This document shows, piece after piece, positions 19,765 through 27,962 of a stretch of 51,725 nucleotides of DNA. Where the stretch lies: positions 1 to 51,725 of the forward strand of contig CAIUQQ010000165.1 in NCBI GenBank assembly GCA_903901345.1, given 5' to 3'. This DNA comes from an uncultured Bacteroidota bacterium (GTDB lineage: Bacteria > Bacteroidota > Bacteroidia > UKL13-3). Position 1 is the stretch's first letter; every line of letters starts with the position of its first letter. Made by a program: the position numbers and the translations under genes. The notes beneath the pieces are model-generated. The model did not search any database, was not told where the DNA came from, and worked only from the letters and a program-made list of their open reading frames with translations.

Positions 19765-22032
19765 ATGAACCAATCAATTCCAAATGGCAATTTAGCCTCT
19801 CTTGATCAAGCACAACAACTAGGACTTCGCCCTGAAGAATTCGAAAAAATAAAAGAGATTTTAGGTCGTACACCAACGTTTACAGAAATGACTATTTTTT
19901 CGGTCATGTGGAGTGAGCATTGTTCATATAAAAATTCTATCGTTTGGTTAAAGACATTGCCAAAGGAAGGTGAAAAAATGTTAGCCAAGGCTGGTGAAGA
20001 AAATGCAGGATTAATTGATATAGGTGATGGTTTAGCTTGTTGTTTTAAAATAGAAAGTCATAATCATCCAAGCGCAATAGAGCCATACCAAGGTGCTGCT
20101 ACTGGTGTTGGCGGAATTAATCGCGATATTTTTTCAATGGGTGCTCGCCCAATTGCCCAACTTAATTCATTGCGTTTTGGAAATATTGACAATGAAAGAA
20201 CCAAATGGTTAGTTCGTGGAATTGTAAAAGGTATTGGTAATTATGGAAATGCATTTGGAATTCCTACTGTAGGTGGCGAAGTTTATTTTGATGACTGCTA
20301 TCAAGTTAATCCTTTAGTAAATGCCATGAGTGTCGGTATTGCTAAGGTTGGAAAAACTGTTTCTGCAATTGCCGAAGGCGTAGGAAATCCGGTCTATATA
20401 TTTGGTTCTGCCACTGGTAAAGATGGGATTCATGGTGCTGCTTTTGCAAGCAAAGAGATTACTAAAGATTCAGCAAAAGATTTGCCTTCAGTTCAAGTTG
20501 GTGATCCATTTTGGGAAAAATTAATTTTAGAAGCAAGTTTAGAATTATTAGAAACCGATGCTATAGTTGGAATGCAAGACATGGGTGCGGCAGGAATTAC
20601 TTGCTCAACCAGTGAAATGACTGCAAAAAGCGGAACTGGAATGAATGTTTGGCTGGATAAAGTTCCAATGCGTCAAGAAGGAATGAAAGATTGGGAAATT
20701 CTTTTGTCGGAAAGTCAAGAGCGAATGCTAGTGATAGTTCATAAAGGAATGGAAGCGGTAGTAGAAAAAGTACTAAGCAAATGGGATTTAACTTATGCCA
20801 TTATTGGTGAAGTTACAGATTCTGGAAATGTAAAATATTATATGAATAATGAGTTACGTGCCGATATTCCTGCCGAAAGTTTAGTTTTAGGTGGTGGCGC
20901 ACCTGTCTATCATAGGGAATATACAAAACCTACCTATTTTAAAGAAATTTCAAACTTTAATATTAAGGAAATACCTGATTGCGATATAGCAAATTATAAT
21001 TCATTAAAAGAAGTAAATTCAGCCAAATATATTGCAAAATTTTTAGCTGCACATCCAAATATTGCTTCCAAAAGATGGGTATTTAATCAATATGACAGTA
21101 TGGTAGGTACCATAAATCAAACTACCAATGCACCAAGCGATGCAAGTGTAGTAAAGGTAAAAGGTACTGATAAATCAATTGCGATGACGGTAGATTGTAA
21201 CAGCCGTTTTGTTTGGGCAAATCCATTTGTAGGTGGCCAAATTGCGGTAGCAGAAGCAGCACGTAATTTAGTTTGTAGTGGAGCTGAACCTGCAGCTATT
21301 ACCAATTGCTTGAACTTTGGAAATCCTTATAATACAGAAGTATATTACCAGTTTGTTCATGCAATAAAAGGAATTAGTGAAGCTTGTTTAAAATTTGGCA
21401 CACCTGTTACCGGAGGAAATGTTAGTTTTTATAATCAAAGTAGCGATAATGATGCTGTTTTTCCAACTCCAACTATTGGAATGGTGGGATTAATTAGCAA
21501 CAATAAACCTCATATGACTATGGATTTTAAAAATGCTGGTGATACAATATTTGTAATAGGAAAAACTAGAAATGATATTGCTTCATCTCATTATTTAGCT
21601 CATTATCGCAAAGTACAATATTCGCCTGCACCTTACTTTAACCTTGACGAAGAGCATTTGTTACACAAAGCTGTTTTGGGTTTAATTAATAATAATAGTA
21701 TTGAATCAGCACACGATATAAGTGAAGGTGGACTATTTATTACTTTACTTGAAAGTGCAATGATTAGAAATCTTTCATTTAAAATTAATCACAGTGGAAC
21801 TACCCTTAGAAATGACGCGTTTTTATTTGGTGAAGCACAAGGAAGAGTAGTAGTATCAGTAAAAGAAGACAAAATTATTGAAGTAGTTGATTTCTTGAAA
21901 AGCATAAAAATCAAATTTGAAAAAATAGGCGTTGTTTCAAATGATGATATTGTAGTAAATGGATTTAGCTTTGGCAAAACTTCGGAATATGCAAATATTT
22001 ACGATACTTCACTGGAGAAGAAATTAGCATAA
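19765..22032 (+). CDS. purL: Phosphoribosylformylglycinamidine synthase subunit PurL (short form)
   Basis: PurL of 755 aa converts FGAR, ATP and glutamine-derived ammonia to FGAM in purine synthesis. Key regions are [10 protein letters not shown] (H52), the ATP/Mg region [16 protein letters not shown] (E97, H99, H101) with [12 protein letters not shown], and a second AIRS-like half ([32 protein letters not shown]). It lacks the glutaminase domain of the roughly 1200-aa form and so needs separate PurQ and PurS, neither of which is in the window. The start at 19765 gives the usual N-terminus. It is divergent from the NodB-like gene across 147 bp. Confidence 0.96.
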   Translation: MNQSIPNGNLASLDQAQQLGLRPEEFEKIKEILGRTPTFTEMTIFSVMWSEHCSYKNSIVWLKTLPKEGEKMLAKAGEENAGLIDIGDGLACCFKIESHNHPSAIEPYQGAATGVGGINRDIFSMGARPIAQLNSLRFGNIDNERTKWLVRGIVKGIGNYGNAFGIPTVGGEVYFDDCYQVNPLVNAMSVGIAKVGKTVSAIAEGVGNPVYIFGSATGKDGIHGAAFASKEITKDSAKDLPSVQVGDPFWEKLILEASLELLETDAIVGMQDMGAAGITCSTSEMTAKSGTGMNVWLDKVPMRQEGMKDWEILLSESQERMLVIVHKGMEAVVEKVLSKWDLTYAIIGEVTDSGNVKYYMNNELRADIPAESLVLGGGAPVYHREYTKPTYFKEISNFNIKEIPDCDIANYNSLKEVNSAKYIAKFLAAHPNIASKRWVFNQYDSMVGTINQTTNAPSDASVVKVKGTDKSIAMTVDCNSRFVWANPFVGGQIAVAEAARNLVCSGAEPAAITNCLNFGNPYNTEVYYQFVHAIKGISEACLKFGTPVTGGNVSFYNQSSDNDAVFPTPTIGMVGLISNNKPHMTMDFKNAGDTIFVIGKTRNDIASSHYLAHYRKVQYSPAPYFNLDEEHLLHKAVLGLINNNSIESAHDISEGGLFITLLESAMIRNLSFKINHSGTTLRNDAFLFGEAQGRVVVSVKEDKIIEVVDFLKSIKIKFEKIGVVSNDDIVVNGFSFGKTSEYANIYDTSLEKKLA

Positions 22033-22081
22033 ACACAAAAATTTAAAATAAATAACAATTCAAAAATAAATAATAAACAAA

Positions 22082-22558
22082 ATGAAAAAAACAACACTTT
22101 TAGGAATTGCTTTAATAGCAACGTTTGCCTTTTTTACTTCATGTTCAAAAGACTCAACAACGAAAACTACAACGACTACTGAATCAAACACACAAAAATT
22201 AGTTGGCAAAAACTGGTTTTTGAGTGCAGCAATTATGAACCCTGGAATTCCTGATGGAACCGGTGGAACTATTACTGATTTTTACGCATTAATGGACGAT
22301 TGTGAAAAAGATAATTTCATGAATTTTAATGTAAATGGAACGTATATTTCAGACGAAGGAGTAACTATTTGTGACACTACTAGCGCACAAACAACACCTG
22401 GAACCTGGAAGTTTACTAATAATGAAACAAATTTATTAATAGACGATTCAACTAATTTAGGAATTGTACAATTAGAAGCTAGCATGATGAAACTGAAATT
22501 GACAGAAAGTATTGGTGGTGGTGACCAAACAATTACGTATTCTTTTATAAAAAAATAA
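22082..22558 (+). CDS. Lipocalin-like lipoprotein
   Basis: Small lipoprotein of 158 aa. The signal peptide ends in a lipobox (AFFTSC, C21), followed by a Thr-rich linker (about residues 24-37) and a single beta-rich domain beginning LVGKNWFLSAA. GTWKFTNNETNLLI and the strand order fit the lipocalin-like families common in Bacteroidota (DUF4923/lipocalin_5 type). It probably sits in the outer membrane or periplasm; any ligand is unknown. It starts 49 bp after purL, and a clear terminator follows, so it may be read through from purL. Confidence 0.82.
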   Translation: MKKTTLLGIALIATFAFFTSCSKDSTTKTTTTTESNTQKLVGKNWFLSAAIMNPGIPDGTGGTITDFYALMDDCEKDNFMNFNVNGTYISDEGVTICDTTSAQTTPGTWKFTNNETNLLIDDSTNLGIVQLEASMMKLKLTESIGGGDQTITYSFIKK

Positions 22559-22576
22559 TATCGTTTTTATTCACTT

Positions 22577-22606
22577 AAAGCCATCAGATAACTGATGGCT
22601 TTTTTT
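22577..22606 (+). terminator. Intrinsic terminator after the lipoprotein gene
   Basis: An 11-bp perfect stem AAAGCCATCAG (22577-22587) / CTGATGGCTTT (22592-22602) with an ATAA loop is followed by a run of T to 22606. The esterase gene begins only 15 bp downstream on the same strand, so that gene must have its own promoter or rely on read-through. Confidence 0.9.
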
Positions 22607-22620
22607 ATAAACTTCAATTG

Positions 22621-23262
22621 ATGAAAAAACACTTTTTGCCAGTTACCAAAACTGCTCGCTATTTTACTCATGGAAATTTAGATAATCATACCAAATTTAT
22701 TTGGATTATTATTCATGGTTATGCGCAAACAGCAGATTCATTTTTAAGTAGTTTTGAAAGTTTGGGAAGTGAACATTTTGTAATTGCTCCCGAAGGTTTA
22801 AATAAATTTTACTCTCGCGGATTCAGTGGTAGTCCAGTGGCTAGTTGGATGACAAGTTTGGAGCGTGAACACGAAATTATAGATTACACCAATTACTTAA
22901 ATTCATTGGTGAATTCTCTGAATCTAGCAACATTTACCCAAGCTAAAACCATTGTTTTGGGCTTTAGTCAAGGTGTTTCAACTCAAACTCGTTATATAGC
23001 ATCAAGTGATTTTAAATTTGATTATTCTGTAATGATTGCTGGAGAAATTGGTAAAGAATTTCAAGAAAATTTACCTGAAAAACTAGCTAATTTAAAAAGT
23101 TTATATTTGGTTGGTGATCAAGAAAACATTTTGAAACCAGAAACAGTTGAATCGCATCATATACTATTCAAAAATGCAAATTGTACTTTTAAAATATTTG
23201 AAGGAAAACACTTAGTAAACCAACATGCAATTGATAAAATTTTAGATTTTATATCAGAATAG
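22621..23262 (+). CDS. Alpha/beta-hydrolase (carboxylesterase/phospholipase type)
   Basis: Protein of 213 aa from the ATG at 22621; the TTG directly in front is an unlikely start. It shows the alpha/beta-hydrolase order: oxyanion region IIHGYAQTADSF, nucleophile S116 in LGFSQG, acid D166 in VGDQE and H197 in GKHLVN. The short length and GFSQG motif match the cytoplasmic carboxylesterase/phospholipase (YpfH/EstB-like) group. No signal peptide. The substrate is unknown. It starts just behind a terminator and ends before a structured repeat, so it is probably a single-gene unit. Confidence 0.85.
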   Translation: MKKHFLPVTKTARYFTHGNLDNHTKFIWIIIHGYAQTADSFLSSFESLGSEHFVIAPEGLNKFYSRGFSGSPVASWMTSLEREHEIIDYTNYLNSLVNSLNLATFTQAKTIVLGFSQGVSTQTRYIASSDFKFDYSVMIAGEIGKEFQENLPEKLANLKSLYLVGDQENILKPETVESHHILFKNANCTFKIFEGKHLVNQHAIDKILDFISE

Positions 23263-23268
23263 CACACG

Positions 23269-23345
23269 AACACCCTCCTAAAAGTTCTACTGAGCTTAGT
23301 CGAAGTAAGGAGGGTCGGAAAGCGTAAGCTTTTCGGGGAGGTGTT
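23269..23345. repeat. Structured intergenic repeat, variant A (GAGC..AGTCGA family)
   Basis: ACCCTCCT (23272-23279) pairs perfectly with AGGAGGGT (23308-23315) around a core TGAGCTTAGTCGAAG. A second hairpin GAAAGC-GTAA-GCTTTTC follows (around 23319-23334), and AACACC at the left end can pair with GGTGTT at the right end. The core resembles the elements at 26.9 and 35.6 kb. It lies between converging genes and may also work as a terminator. Confidence 0.7.
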
Positions 23346-23346
23346 T

Positions 23347-24594
23347 TTATTCTTTTAAGCCATATTTTTTCAAATATTTACTGTTCAAAGCATTTTGTTC
23401 GTTGTTTAAATTAACTGCTTCACCGTTAATAAAAGCTTCGGTTAATACATTGGTGCGCATGTCTAAAACATCGCCTTTACTGATAATTATAGAAGCATTT
23501 TTTCCTTTTTCAATGCTTCCGTAATTGGCATCAATGCCAGCAATTTTTGCAGCATTTAAAGTAATTGCTTGCAAAGCTTCTTCTTTGGTTAAACCATAAG
23601 CTACAGTTGTTCCAGCATTAAACATTAAGTTCCTAGTTTGCCAACTTTCTTTGTGACTGATTGCAAATAATATTCCCGCTTTTTGTAATTGAGCAGCAGT
23701 TTTAAAAGGTTGATCTACATCTTTATTAGCATTACTTGGTAAGCTATGAATATTACTTAAAACTACTGGAATATTATTTTCTTTGATAAAATCAACGCAC
23801 AAGTTTGCTTCAATTGCTTCCGCTAAAACCAATTGAATGGTTGGGAAATTTTTCTTAAAAAAGTTGATGCTATTGATAATTCCTTTGGCAGTGTTTACAT
23901 GAATAAACAACTTTTTGGTTTGGTTAAATAAACCTCTCATGGCTTCCAATCTAACATTTGTAACAGCAGGCGAGTTGGATTGATATTGCAAAGCATCATC
24001 AAAAAAAGCGCGTAATTCATTAATTCTTTCTGCTATTTGTTCCTTCTGTTTATCATTTGCGCGGGTATAATCTGGCCAATTTAAATGAATGGCATCATCT
24101 TGTTTTACGGTTGCATCTTCCCAATTCCAACCTTCAGTTTTCATAATGCTTGAAGTGCCGCTAATCATGCCTCCTTGCGGAACCGATTGAACAAATAATA
24201 TTCCATTTACTTTTAAGGTTGGAAGAATTTTAGAGTCGGTGTTATAAGCAATTTGCGAGCGAACATTTGGATTCATGTATCCATTTTCACTGAAATCGTG
24301 GGTGGCGCGAACCGCTTCTATTTCGCTTAACCCAACATAATTATTTAAGCAAATAATTCCCGGATAAACATGTTTTCCTTTAGCGTCAATAATGGTGGCA
24401 GTTTTATAAAGTGTTTTATTTTCGGTACCCACATATTCAATTTTACCTTGACTAAAAACCACCGTTCCATTTTCAATAACTTGTCCGTTACCCACATGAA
24501 TAGTGGCGTTAATAATAACTGTTGGAATAGTTTGCGCATTTATTTTATTGAATAAAAATAATGCAATTACTAAATAATATGATTTTATTTTCAT
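23347..24594 (-). CDS. Amidohydrolase-superfamily protein lacking the HxH metal motif
   Basis: Exported protein of 415 aa from the ATG at 24594, with signal peptide MKIKSYYLVIALFLFNKINAQ. The N-terminal beta-sandwich and TIM-barrel entry are typical of imidazolonepropionase-like amidohydrolases (GKIEYVG, AKGKHVYPG), and the C-terminal ALQAITLNAAKIAGID / GSIEKGKNASIII is diagnostic. However, the usual DxHxH after the first barrel strand reads PGIICLNNYVGLSEIE (from residue 78), so the first two metal ligands are absent. A related Bacteroidota subfamily often lies next to an intact paralogue; none is present here. It may be catalytically altered or a binding partner. Confidence 0.8.
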   Translation of the reverse strand: MKIKSYYLVIALFLFNKINAQTIPTVIINATIHVGNGQVIENGTVVFSQGKIEYVGTENKTLYKTATIIDAKGKHVYPGIICLNNYVGLSEIEAVRATHDFSENGYMNPNVRSQIAYNTDSKILPTLKVNGILFVQSVPQGGMISGTSSIMKTEGWNWEDATVKQDDAIHLNWPDYTRANDKQKEQIAERINELRAFFDDALQYQSNSPAVTNVRLEAMRGLFNQTKKLFIHVNTAKGIINSINFFKKNFPTIQLVLAEAIEANLCVDFIKENNIPVVLSNIHSLPSNANKDVDQPFKTAAQLQKAGILFAISHKESWQTRNLMFNAGTTVAYGLTKEEALQAITLNAAKIAGIDANYGSIEKGKNASIIISKGDVLDMRTNVLTEAFINGEAVNLNNEQNALNSKYLKKYGLKE

Positions 24595-24662
24595 GGTTAG
24601 CAAATGTAGCAGAATGTTTGAGAATGAAAAATTTCTACAAAAACATTCATTAAAAGAGCACG

Positions 24663-24784
24663 GTTTCTGATAAGAAAATTACAAGTTCGAGGCTTGCGAT
24701 GATAGAAAAATGGGAGTTTGCTTTTTGCAAATGACTAGTTTTATAGCAAGTATAACGAAGAAATTGGGGTTTTCTTACAGAAAC
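24663..24784. repeat. 122-bp nested inverted-repeat element of unknown class
   Basis: The ends GTTTCTGATAAGAAAA (24663-24678) and TTTTCTTACAGAAAC (24770-24784) are inverted copies with one bulge. Inside lie TTCG/CGAA, then CTTGCGAT/ATAGCAAG (one mismatch), then a central TTTGC-TTTTT-GCAAA hairpin, all nested in register. The right end touches the TAG stop codon of the vWA gene. It could be a MITE-like or REP-like element, an RNA 3'-end structure, or a small RNA. Confidence 0.6.
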
Positions 24785-26922
24785 TAAATACTTCCGCTCC
24801 ATTTTCGAATGAACCATTCTACACTTAACAGCAATAAAATAACAAAGAAAATCCATTTGTTATTAATCAATTCGTTCAGTTTAGAGTTTTTGTAAATGAT
24901 GGATTGAATATTATCGTTGGTTTTGATGTTTTCAGTAATTTTATCCAAATTATTATAGGTAAAAAATTGACCCTTTGTTTCATTTGCCAAGGTATTTAAC
25001 AACTGAAAATTCGCACGAGTTTGTGTCAATTCAGCTTGCAAAGCTTGTATAATAAAATTACCTGATTTTAGTCCCTTCTGATTGTTACTTTTAGCACTGT
25101 AAGTATAAGTGCCTACCGGCAATTGACCAATATTTGCGGTATAAGATTTTTCGGTTTTGCTAAAGGTAAAATCAAACTGTTTTCCTTGTGCATTTTTGAT
25201 TGTTAAATCAATGTCTTCATTGTTTTGCAACTCATAACTTTGGTTGTAAATTTGGGCATCAAAAACAATGTTTTCACCTTCATCAAATTTCTGTTTGATG
25301 GGCTTTACTTTGAATAAACTTTTGTCGGCTTTTAAAGCAATGGATTGAATCACTTTTGCAATCAAATCGTTGCTGATTTGTTGTTGGTTATTTTTATCAA
25401 AATCAAACAAGCGCCATTTCCAAAAACCTTCTCCAATTAAAAACGCTAAATTATTACTGTTGTCAATACTTAACATTGGTTCATCGGTTAAAACATAACC
25501 AATTTGTTGCTTTAAAACCACCTGCGATTGTGCGTTTAAACTGTATTTTCCATAAGCTACTTGAAGTGGAGGAAAATCAGCAATTTGTTTGGCAGTAGTT
25601 TCGTCAAAAAACATGGAACTATTGTTGGTGTTAAAACTTGCAGTAGCGCTGGTGGAAGTAACTTGTGGTGAAGCATAATTCAAACTGTTTTGCAACTGAT
25701 TTAATGAACCAAATCCAGTTTTATTACTCATTACAAAAAAGCAAGGCGTTTTACTTTCAATCATATATTTCACCAAAGGCAAAGCTTCATTTCTAAATCC
25801 TGGTAATTGATGGGCTATCACCACATCATATTTTTTTATTAAATCAATGTTTGCATCGTTGTATAAAACAATATTTGCTTCATAGTTTTGGTTCTGATTT
25901 ATAGCTTGTTTAAACGCACTTAAATCAGGATGTGGACATAAACCTACAATCAATATTTTTTGTTTGGATTTAATTACATCTACAAAAAAATCATATTGAT
26001 TATTTACATAACTAATTTCGTTATTTTGCTTGGTAATATTAATGGTAAAATGCAGCGAACCTTCTTTATTGGTAGGCAGTTTTGCTTTTATAGTTTGAAA
26101 GAAACTTTTATTATTGATGGTAAAATTTTGTTTAAAAACCGATTGCCCATTATTGCTAATTTGTATAGCACTTGCTTGGTTGTTAAAGTCAAATGCGGCA
26201 ACATCTATTTCCACTTCAAACTCATTTCCTGCAAAAACAATTTGGTTATATCTTACATTTTTTATCAAAGCATCGCGCTGCTGATTGCTATCGCCTAAGG
26301 CAATGGTATAAAATGGAATTTTTAAACTTTTTGAAGCTTCAATTGGGTTATTTCCTTTGGTATAAATTCCATCGGTAGCCATAATTACAGCGCCTAAATT
26401 TTGGTTACTATAATTGTTTTCTATTTCATTAATTACAGCTTCTAAATTGCTTTGTTTTTGTTTAAAAGTTAGGTTTAAATCAGGTTGTGATTCATTGCCA
26501 AAGGCAACAGTTTTTACGTCATAATTTTCACTTAAATCGCTTACAATTTTATTCAGTTTATTCTGCAAATTGGCTTTATATTCTTTGCCAAATTGGTTGG
26601 TAATGATTGATTCACTATTGTCGGCAGCTACAATAATGATGGGCTTTTTAACTTGTTTACTCGTTGATTTTAGTAAAACGCCCAACAATAAAAACAATAA
26701 AACAAATACACTTAAAAAACGCAATCCATTTAAACTCCATTTTACAATTTTGTTTTCAATGTTTAACGGATTTTTGGCATACAAAAACCATGAAATTCCA
26801 GCGGCCAATGCAAGGCATAATGGAATGAACCAAAGTGAATATTCTGTGTTTATATTGAACAATGTTTTTTGAATTTTATTAAGAGTTTTTATTGAGATAT
26901 TGATAAGGTGCGGGAACGTCAT
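24784..26922 (-). CDS. Membrane protein with von Willebrand factor A domain
   Basis: Protein of 712 aa in the longest frame. Helices at about residues 29-48 and 66-86 are followed by a periplasmic or cytosolic vWA domain with the MIDAS motif DNSES (101-105) and D184 in MATDGIY, beta-rich domains, and a C-terminal helix (NKWIFFVILLLLSVEWFIRKW). This layout resembles Bacteroidota proteins often near BatA/BatB or a MoxR ATPase, but no such partner is here. The only upstream ATG (26922) lies inside an intergenic repeat; a TTG at 26862 (LFNINTEYSLWF) gives a more natural N-terminus and may be the true start. Its stop abuts the nested inverted-repeat element. Confidence 0.82.
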   Translation of the reverse strand: MTFPHLINISIKTLNKIQKTLFNINTEYSLWFIPLCLALAAGISWFLYAKNPLNIENKIVKWSLNGLRFLSVFVLLFLLLGVLLKSTSKQVKKPIIIVAADNSESIITNQFGKEYKANLQNKLNKIVSDLSENYDVKTVAFGNESQPDLNLTFKQKQSNLEAVINEIENNYSNQNLGAVIMATDGIYTKGNNPIEASKSLKIPFYTIALGDSNQQRDALIKNVRYNQIVFAGNEFEVEIDVAAFDFNNQASAIQISNNGQSVFKQNFTINNKSFFQTIKAKLPTNKEGSLHFTINITKQNNEISYVNNQYDFFVDVIKSKQKILIVGLCPHPDLSAFKQAINQNQNYEANIVLYNDANIDLIKKYDVVIAHQLPGFRNEALPLVKYMIESKTPCFFVMSNKTGFGSLNQLQNSLNYASPQVTSTSATASFNTNNSSMFFDETTAKQIADFPPLQVAYGKYSLNAQSQVVLKQQIGYVLTDEPMLSIDNSNNLAFLIGEGFWKWRLFDFDKNNQQQISNDLIAKVIQSIALKADKSLFKVKPIKQKFDEGENIVFDAQIYNQSYELQNNEDIDLTIKNAQGKQFDFTFSKTEKSYTANIGQLPVGTYTYSAKSNNQKGLKSGNFIIQALQAELTQTRANFQLLNTLANETKGQFFTYNNLDKITENIKTNDNIQSIIYKNSKLNELINNKWIFFVILLLLSVEWFIRKWSGSI

Positions 26923-27013
26923 TTCGAGCGAAGTCGAGAAATTGACAACATCTCGACTACGCTCGATGTGACATACTACGCTCGATGTGACTTACTAAGC
27001 TCGCAATGACGTT
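26915..27013. repeat. REP-like palindromic intergenic repeat, copy B, with 19-bp tandem units
   Basis: The outer arms AACGTCATT (26915-26923) and AATGACGTT (27005-27013) are perfect inverted copies. Inside, TCGAGCGAAGTCGAGA (26924-26939) pairs with TCTCGACTACGCTCGA (26951-26966) with one mismatch. The right half contains CTACGCTCGATGTGACATA and CTACGCTCGATGTGACTTA in tandem plus a third degraded unit (26957-27013). It lies between fabG and the vWA gene. Confidence 0.85.
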
Positions 27014-27036
27014 TAATAAGTTTTATTTAAAATAAT

Positions 27037-27783
27037 TTACATCACCATACCACCACAAACATTGATAGTTTGACCGGTAATATATGCTGAAAGTTCACTT
27101 GATAAAAATGCTACACAATTTGCTACATCTACAGTTGATCCACCACGCCTTAATGGAATCGTTTTTATCCATTCTGCTTTTACATCAGCATTTAAAGCAT
27201 CAGTCATTTCGGTTTCAATAAATCCTGGTGCAATGGCATTGCAACGAATGTTGCGGCTTCCTAATTCTTTGGCTATCGATTTAGTAAAACCAATCATTCC
27301 CGCTTTTGACGCAGCATAATTTGCTTGTCCAGCATTTCCAGTAATTCCAACTACCGAAGTAATATTAATAATAGAACCCGAACGTGCTTTCATCATGTAT
27401 TTACTTGCAGCTTTGGTCATGTTAAATGCCGATTTTAAATTAGTATCTAACACGTCATCCCATTGTGCTTCGCTCATTCTCATTAGCAAAGTATCGCGGG
27501 TGATTCCTGCATTATTTACCAAAACATCAATTTTACCAAACTCTTTTGCCACTTCATCTACCAATGTTTCGCTTGCAGCAAAATTTGCTGCATCGCTTTG
27601 GTAACCTTTAGCTTTAATTCCCAAAGCATTTAATTCAGCTTCAAAAGCATTTGCTTTTTCTACCGAATTAGCATAAGTAAAAGCAATGTTTGCGCCTAAT
27701 TTGGCTAAGTATAAAGCAATTCCTTTACCTATTCCACGGCTAGCGCCAGTAATTAATATTGTTTTGTCGTTTAGTGTTAGCAT
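27037..27783 (-). CDS. fabG: 3-oxoacyl-[acyl-carrier-protein] reductase
   Basis: SDR-family enzyme of 248 aa that reduces 3-oxoacyl-ACP with NADPH in fatty acid synthesis. It has the cofactor motif GASRGIG (13-19), NNAG (90-93) and the catalytic set N115, S143, Y156, K160 (YAASK). The C-terminal ITGQTINVCGGMVM is typical of FabG. Length and motifs are full, so it is probably active. A TATATTTG promoter element lies 27 bp ahead of the start. No other fab gene is adjacent. Confidence 0.95.
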   Translation of the reverse strand: MLTLNDKTILITGASRGIGKGIALYLAKLGANIAFTYANSVEKANAFEAELNALGIKAKGYQSDAANFAASETLVDEVAKEFGKIDVLVNNAGITRDTLLMRMSEAQWDDVLDTNLKSAFNMTKAASKYMMKARSGSIINITSVVGITGNAGQANYAASKAGMIGFTKSIAKELGSRNIRCNAIAPGFIETEMTDALNADVKAEWIKTIPLRRGGSTVDVANCVAFLSSELSAYITGQTINVCGGMVM

Positions 27784-27809
27784 ATAATGCGTTTTATAAT
27801 TTTTTGGAG

Positions 27810-27817
27810 CAAATATA
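27810..27817 (-). promoter_or_regulatory. Bacteroidota -7 element for fabG
   Basis: TATATTTG on the minus strand (TAnnTTTG consensus) lies 27 bp upstream of the fabG ATG. No convincing -33 TTTG is seen at the expected distance. Confidence 0.45.
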
Positions 27818-27927
27818 TCAATCTGAGATTTATATTTAAGTAGTTTGAAAAATAAAGAGGTTTTTTATTTAAAATTATCTCAAACAGACAAGTTTTCGTT
27901 TTATTCCAATAATATTTTTTGAACGGT

Positions 27928-27935
27928 TAAATTTG
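27928..27935 (+). promoter_or_regulatory. Bacteroidota -7 element for the S41 protease gene
   Basis: TAAATTTG (TAnnTTTG) lies 27 bp ahead of the ATG at 27963. It overlaps the TTG at 27933, which argues for the ATG as the real start. The -33 region is weak. Confidence 0.4.
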
Positions 27936-27962
27936 TTGTATTTAGTTTTTTATATTGCTGCC

